NCBI GenBank assembly: GCA_027295245.1
Contig: JAPULF010000269.1
Coordinates: 1-9,241 of the forward strand
Origin: Planctomycetota bacterium
GTDB taxonomy: Bacteria > Planctomycetota > Phycisphaerae > UBA1845 > UTPLA1
Length of the DNA stretch: 9,241 nt
Direction of reading: 5' to 3'
Positions 6,351 through 9,241 of the stretch are shown one piece after another. The first letter of the stretch is position 1. Each line of letters starts with the position of its first letter. The translations under genes were made by a program, and so were the position numbers. Below the pieces are notes generated by a model. The model had not been told where the DNA came from, did no database searches, and worked only from the letters and a program-made list of their open reading frames with translations.

Positions 6351-7799
6351 CTATCTCAGCAATAACAGCACGTTCTGCGGCAACTGGTTCGCAAGGCCGA
6401 GAATCTGCGTCGTGGACTGAACCAGAATCTGCGCCCTGGTCAGATTGGCGACTTCCACCGAATAGTCGGTGTCTCGGATCGCGGATTCGGCGGCAGTCAC
6501 GTTCTCGAATGCAACCCGCCGGCTGTTGATATTCGTCTCCAGTTGGTTCGCCTGGAAACCACCGAGTCGGCCGCTGAGAACGGAAACCTGTTCGATTGCC
6601 GATTTGATGATCCCTTCCGCCGTCACGAAGTTCCCGCCCACGAGCGAGGCGGAGCCGCCGGTCCCGATCGAGTTGAGGAAGCCGTCGACCGAGTTGCCCA
6701 GGTTCGAGGTACTGATCGTCGGGATACCGATGCTGACCAGCCCGTCCGCATTCACGTCGGGACCGATTTGGAACAGGGCGCCGCCCCCGGTGATACCGAA
6801 CGTCGAGCTGCCCAGCGCCGTTCCGAAGGATTGGGTCAAGTCCGCAACAAAATCCAGACCGTTCGTGCGAATACTGGCAATCAGGCCGTCCACCGTGGCC
6901 AGCTGACCGTTGACGAGCACGCCGGCGTCGCGGCCTGCGTCCCGGGTGTCGCCCTGGTCTCCGGCGTTCACGGTAAACGTACCGCTGATGGCCTTGACCG
7001 AGACAAATTCGTTGCTTCCGAAGCCGGTGCTGCTGAATGTAAGCCCGCCGGAGCTCGCCGAGGCCGCAATCCCCGTCAGGTCCGTGAAACTGTTGATGGC
7101 GGTGGCGATGGTCGCGGTGGTCGTGCTGCCGGTGAATCCGAAGATCTCGGTTCCCTGGGAGCCTTGGATTTCGATTGTGACGTTGTTGCCCTGCGCCAGG
7201 TTACCGCTGGCCGAAAGGCCGCTGCCGCCGCCCAGTGGGATGAACAGTGAAGCGGTCTGAGCCGACTGGGTCACCTGCAGTGTGACCGAAACGCTTCCGT
7301 TATTCGGGACTCGGGCGCCGAATACCTGCAACCTCGCAATCTCCGTGGTCGTCTGACTGCTGATCGTATAGCCGAGCTGTCCGTTCAAGAGCTTCTTGCC
7401 GTTGAACTGCGTCGTGTTTGCAATCCGGTTGATGCTCTCCAACAACGAGTCCACCTGGAGCTGGTTCGCCTGAAGCTCGGTGTCCGAAAGGGCGCCTTCG
7501 TTGGCGGAACGGTTGATCAATCCCCTGATTTCGAGCAGCAGGGCCCCGGTCTCCGACAGTGCCGCATCGGCGGTGGCGATGACGTTGATCGCCCGTTCGG
7601 AGTTCTCGATCGCACCGGCCAATCCCCGAAGCTCGGAGCGGAGCGATTGCGAGGCGATCAGGCCCGCCGGATCGTCTGAGCCGCGATTGATGCGCAGACC
7701 GGTACTGAGCCGTTCCAACCGAAGCGTGAGGTCATCCTGATTCCGGGACAACTGGTGGATTGCCTGAAGGGCCGGAACGTTTTGGTTTATGCGACTCAT
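6351..7799 (-). CDS. fliC: Flagellin, major filament subunit
   Basis: This 482-residue flagellin is exported unfolded through the flagellar type III apparatus and polymerises into the filament. The N-terminal D0/D1 region (1-140) shows MSRINQNVPALQAIHQL, ERLSTGLRINRGSDDPAGL (29-47), QSLRSELRGLAGAIENSERA (51-70) and NTTQFNGKKLLNG (128-140). The C-terminal D1/D0 region (about 395-482) shows NINSRRVAFENVTAAESAIR (423-442), then DTDYSVEVANLTRAQILVQ and the ending LPQNVLLLLR. The central part (about 141-390) is Gly/Ser/Thr-rich and holds a hook-IN-like segment (TIATAINSFTDLTGIAASAS). No cysteine is seen. ATG 7799 is chosen because the product then begins MSRINQN and GGGAGGA lies just upstream (7804-7810). 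The frame is open 16 codons further, but those codons cover the Shine-Dalgarno and are not flagellin-like. The gene precedes fliD and fliS on the same strand. Confidence 0.96.
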   Translation of the reverse strand: MSRINQNVPALQAIHQLSRNQDDLTLRLERLSTGLRINRGSDDPAGLIASQSLRSELRGLAGAIENSERAINVIATADAALSETGALLLEIRGLINRSANEGALSDTELQANQLQVDSLLESINRIANTTQFNGKKLLNGQLGYTISSQTTTEIARLQVFGARVPNNGSVSVTLQVTQSAQTASLFIPLGGGSGLSASGNLAQGNNVTIEIQGSQGTEIFGFTGSTTTATIATAINSFTDLTGIAASASSGGLTFSSTGFGSNEFVSVKAISGTFTVNAGDQGDTRDAGRDAGVLVNGQLATVDGLIASIRTNGLDFVADLTQSFGTALGSSTFGITGGGALFQIGPDVNADGLVSIGIPTISTSNLGNSVDGFLNSIGTGGSASLVGGNFVTAEGIIKSAIEQVSVLSGRLGGFQANQLETNINSRRVAFENVTAAESAIRDTDYSVEVANLTRAQILVQSTTQILGLANQLPQNVLLLLR

Positions 7800-7803
7800 G
7801 GAA

Positions 7804-7810
7804 TCCTCCC
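7804..7810 (-). promoter_or_regulatory. Flagellin Shine-Dalgarno, possible second CsrA site
   Basis: GGGAGGA ends four bases before ATG 7799 and fixes the flagellin start. Within ATCAGGGAGGAT the bases ATC and GAT can pair, putting AGGGAG in a small loop. GGA in a loop at the ribosome site is what CsrA-family repressors bind. CsrA binding is inference. Confidence 0.75.
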
Positions 7811-7823
7811 TGATCGACCACGT

Positions 7824-7837
7824 TCGAGGTTTCTCGA
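7824..7837 (-). promoter_or_regulatory. Small leader hairpin before flagellin
   Basis: On the transcript TCGAG and CTCGA form a perfect 5-bp stem around the tetraloop AAAC. It lies between the larger CsrA-like hairpin and the Shine-Dalgarno. Its role is unknown; it may simply order the leader structure. Confidence 0.4.
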
Positions 7838-7847
7838 CTCGTGGCAA

Positions 7848-7867
7848 GGCACACGACCCTGTGTGCC
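7848..7867 (-). promoter_or_regulatory. Leader hairpin with CsrA-like loop
   Basis: The transcript reads GGCACAC, loop AGGGTC, GTGTGCC: a perfect 7-bp stem with a 6-base loop, centred about 60 bases upstream of the flagellin start. Flanking GTG and CAC can extend it past a bulge. The segment ACACAGGGTCGT matches the CsrA consensus RUACARGGAUGU at 9 of 12 positions by hand count, with GG in the loop. Together with the GGA at the Shine-Dalgarno this resembles the two-site arrangement known on Bacillus hag mRNA. No csrA or fliW gene is in this window. Confidence 0.5.
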
Positions 7868-7872
7868 ACGGC

Positions 7873-7899
7873 GCGTCGGCGTCGAACTGTTCCGATTTA
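7873..7899 (-). promoter_or_regulatory. Candidate proximal sigma-28 promoter of flagellin
   Basis: On the minus strand TAAATCGG (7892-7899) and GCCGACGC (7873-7880) are separated by 11 bases, exactly the sigma-28 spacing. The -35 core TAAA is perfect, but only the first five bases of the -10 (GCCGA) match. Transcription would start near 7866-7868, so the mRNA would begin almost at the CsrA-like hairpin with a leader of about 68 bases. Confidence 0.4.
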
Positions 7900-7969
7900 C
7901 CTTCGGACGCCGTTTGAAGTTGTCGGACGGTATGGGCCGCAACTTCGCTTTGTTCTTTTCGAAACGCGA

Positions 7970-8001
7970 AATCGAATCACATGCGCCAACGTGATTCGAT
8001 T
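7970..8001. repeat. Perfect 11-bp inverted repeat with 10-bp spacer
   Basis: AATCGAATCAC (7970-7980) is the exact reverse complement of GTGATTCGATT (7991-8001), with ATGCGCCAAC between. It is the strongest dyad in the intergenic region. No T-run follows on either strand, so it is not a typical terminator. It could be an operator or a leader RNA hairpin between the two candidate flagellin promoters. Confidence 0.7.
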
Positions 8002-8031
8002 CGTACACCGTTTCGTATTCCCGGTGCCGGT

Positions 8032-8057
8032 CTCGACAATCGAGCCGCTTCGCTCGA
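8032..8057 (-). promoter_or_regulatory. Alternative overlapping hairpins in the flagellin leader
   Basis: The arm TCGAG (8040-8044) can pair with CTCGA at 8032-8036 across a 3-base loop. It can also pair, extended to TCGAGC/GCTCGA, with 8052-8057 across a 6-base loop. The two pairings exclude each other, as in switching leaders, but the stems are short. Confidence 0.3.
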
Positions 8058-8159
8058 CACGGTTTCGTATCGGGCCAGGGACTCAGCGACTTTCACTAGT
8101 AGTTATCCCAACGACGTTTCGGCGAGAATTCACACTGGCTAGTTCGACTCTTGTACCCC

Positions 8160-8175
8160 GTCCGCTTGAGCGGAC
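8160..8175. repeat. Short hairpin after the flagellin paralogue
   Basis: GTCCGC, loop TTGA, GCGGAC forms a perfect 6-bp stem about 55-70 bases downstream of the paralogue's stop codon. It has no T-run and is followed by GGGG on the minus strand, so I do not call it an intrinsic terminator. It lies just downstream of the distal promoter. Confidence 0.35.
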
Positions 8176-8199
8176 ACCCCCGGGGACGGGCCGCCGGGT

Positions 8200-8226
8200 T
8201 TATCGGACGCCCTCTTTCGACGTTTC
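8200..8226 (-). promoter_or_regulatory. Candidate distal sigma-28 promoter of flagellin
   Basis: On the minus strand GAAACGTC (8219-8226) and TCCGATAA (8200-8207) are separated by 11 bases, the consensus sigma-28 spacing. The -10 matches 7 of 8 bases of GCCGATAA; the -35 keeps AAA of TAAA. It begins four bases after the paralogue's stop codon. It would give a leader of nearly 400 bases. Confidence 0.5.
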
Positions 8227-8229
8227 GAT

Positions 8230-9120
8230 TCATTCTTCTGTCAGTGTGAGGCCGCATTGGGCCGCGGTGATGTTCGAGGGCCCTTCCGGTTGGCTCTGCT
8301 GCAACAAGGCGTCGACCGGCGTGACGCGACTGGCGCGTTCGGCGAACGCCATGTCCATGTCGACCGCACGAGCCGACAAGACGTTTTCCAGCGCAATCCT
8401 ACGCGCGTTCAGCTCCGGCAAGACGTACTCGTCCATAAATGCGAAAAGTTGCCGCCGATGTGCCTCGATGTGTCGCCGGGCTCCCGTGATGATCGACCGG
8501 GCGGCCGCGATGCGACCGGCGGTCGGCGCTTCCGAAAAAGTAGAAACGAGCGACCTGAGCGACCCAACCCGCGAATCCCCAAGCCCATCCGTTTCCAGGG
8601 TCGGGAACCGGACGACCGGTCGTTTCCCCGACGTGATGCAGCTCAAGTCGATCGCGAAGCGTCCCCCGAACAGTTTCAGTCCCCCGAAACGCATCCGGTC
8701 GACCAATCGATCGATCGACGCCACGATTCCTTCGGTCCGGGCTTCCCGAGCCCGCAATACGGAAGTCGGCAGACATCCGTACGCGTCGTCTCGATCGTCG
8801 AAAACGGCATGAAGATCCTGAAGGAGTGATAGGACGTCACCCAGTCCTTCGTCCGCCCGTTGCATTGCGTCGGCGGCCGATTTTAATTGGGCAATCGCGG
8901 ACACGATGGGCACCGCCCGATTCGTCGTTGCGTCTGACTTCTCGGCATCCGGGCACAGAGATGGGGCGCACGGCGCAGGTCGCACGCTGGCGGCCAACAG
9001 TGGGCGAATTCTCGATCTCTTGCGGCTCAACGCTTGCCACTCCCGGCAGATGAAACAAACTCGTCCTTGAATACCCGCTGAGCGTTTCGACATCGTCTCA
9101 ATGGGCGATGCCGCGATCAT
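8230..9120 (-). CDS. Divergent flagellin-related protein with degenerate ends
   Basis: This frame encodes up to 296 residues. The middle aligns with flagellin D1 segments: AIAQLKSAADAMQRADEGLG (75-94), then RFGGLKLFGG (144-153), matching FNGKKLLNG of the neighbour; then RIAAARSIITGAR (203-215), and LNARRIALENV (237-247), matching INSRRVAFENV of the neighbour. The variable domain is almost absent. The canonical N-terminal D0 stretch (STGLRIN...DDPAGL) is not recognisable in any frame, although Met10 lies at about the right distance for it. The C-terminal ANQ...LL ending is also missing. Seven cysteines (22, 25, 51, 56, 116, 161, 289) are unusual for a flagellin. ATG 9120 and ATG 9093 (Met10, product MSKR) both lack a good Shine-Dalgarno, and the first 60 or so residues may not be coding. 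It could be a decaying duplicate or a repurposed minor subunit. Flagellin ancestry is fairly sure; function is not. Confidence 0.7.
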   Translation of the reverse strand: MIAASPIETMSKRSAGIQGRVCFICREWQALSRKRSRIRPLLAASVRPAPCAPSLCPDAEKSDATTNRAVPIVSAIAQLKSAADAMQRADEGLGDVLSLLQDLHAVFDDRDDAYGCLPTSVLRAREARTEGIVASIDRLVDRMRFGGLKLFGGRFAIDLSCITSGKRPVVRFPTLETDGLGDSRVGSLRSLVSTFSEAPTAGRIAAARSIITGARRHIEAHRRQLFAFMDEYVLPELNARRIALENVLSARAVDMDMAFAERASRVTPVDALLQQSQPEGPSNITAAQCGLTLTEE

Positions 9121-9195
9121 ACTCGCCGGTCCACGAGTCTGCGTGGATACGAGCGACCTTTATATCGCGCAGAATCGTCCCGCCAAGGCGACGTG

Positions 9196-9241
9196 ATGAG
9201 AAAAATCAAACCGCCTCTCCCCGGACCCCGAAACAACGGCC
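9196..9241 (+). CDS. Possible 5' end of a plus-strand gene (truncated by window)
   Basis: ATG 9196 is preceded by AAGG (9185-9188) with a 7-base spacer and opens a frame that continues without a stop for 15 codons to the window end (MRKIKPPLPG...). It would be divergent from the flagellin paralogue across a 75-bp gap. Fifteen codons are too few to judge coding potential, and no product can be suggested. Confidence 0.2.
   Translation, partial: MRKIKPPLPGPRNNG

Larger units (their letters stand above)
8010..8227 (-). repeat. Spaced CGAAAC elements
   Basis: CGAAAC on the minus strand occurs at 8222-8227, 8116-8121, 8062-8067 and 8010-8015. Intervals are 106, 54 and 52 bases, multiples of about 53 (five helical turns). 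A near copy, CGAAAA, lies at 7956-7961, another 54 bases away. The outermost copy overlaps the distal -35 element. Function unknown; chance cannot be excluded in TTCG-rich DNA. Confidence 0.35.
7800..8229 (-). other. 430-bp non-coding promoter and leader region of flagellin
   Basis: No convincing gene is present; short open frames here lack protein features. The region is richer in TTCG/CGAA words than the flanking genes. It holds two candidate sigma-28 promoters (8200-8226 and 7873-7899) and inverted repeats at 8160-8175, 8032-8057, 7970-8001, 7848-7867 and 7824-7837. It also has five spaced CGAAA-type elements and the flagellin Shine-Dalgarno. If the distal promoter is used, the flagellin mRNA has a structured leader of nearly 400 bases. 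Confidence 0.6.

Noticed and set aside
5745..6365. Plus-strand frame of about 206 codons between and overlapping fliD and flagellin
   Set aside because: It overlaps the conserved fliD N-terminus in antisense and shows no protein family features; the minus-strand 66-codon frame fits codon bias better.
7800..7847. Extending flagellin 16 codons upstream to 7847
   Set aside because: The extra codons cover the Shine-Dalgarno and encode no flagellin-like sequence; canonical flagellin begins at MSRINQN (7799).
7838..7872. TGGCAC-like sequence suggesting a sigma-54 promoter
   Set aside because: The required GG-N10-GC spacing is not met on either strand, and the bases are explained by the hairpin stem.
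8130..8160. GTTCGACTC resembling a tRNA T-loop
   Set aside because: The flanking bases do not form a T-stem, and no acceptor, D or anticodon arms can be found.

Overview
The window is GC-rich (roughly 60% by eye), bacterial and tightly packed. It holds a late flagellar cluster on the minus strand. A full-length flagellin, a flagellar cap protein enlarged by internal repeats, and a Ser/Thr-type kinase plus PP2C phosphatase beside the flagellar genes together resemble Planctomycetes-type genomes. That placement is an inference from gene style; there is no rRNA or marker gene to prove it.

Layout, left to right. Positions 1-404 (+) are the 3' end of threonine synthase, which runs convergently into the flagellar cluster and ends 18 bp from it. 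All other confident genes are on the minus strand. In transcription order they are: a divergent, terminally degenerate flagellin paralogue (9120-8230); a 430-bp structured non-coding leader and promoter region (8229-7800); the main flagellin (7799-6351); a possible 66-residue Cys/His-rich small protein (6206-6006); a 1006-residue FliD cap (5923-2903); the FliS chaperone (2743-2279); an atypical protein kinase (2169-1432); and a PP2C-family phosphatase (1358-423). The last 46 bases may hold the start of a plus-strand gene, but this is very uncertain.

How the genes work together. Flagellin is the filament subunit. FliS keeps flagellin unpolymerised before export. FliD caps the growing tip and inserts subunits. 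The kinase and phosphatase follow FliS on the same strand, so reversible phosphorylation may be tied to flagellar assembly or output. That link rests on position only. The flagellin leader carries two candidate sigma-28 promoters. Near the start codon it has a hairpin with a CsrA-like loop followed by a GGA-containing Shine-Dalgarno, the arrangement expected if a CsrA/FliW-type switch controls flagellin translation.

The points most worth a second look are the flagellin paralogue that keeps D1-like segments but has lost recognisable D0 ends, the repeat-expanded FliD, the kinase/phosphatase pair, the small Cys/His ORF between flagellin and fliD, and the structured flagellin leader.
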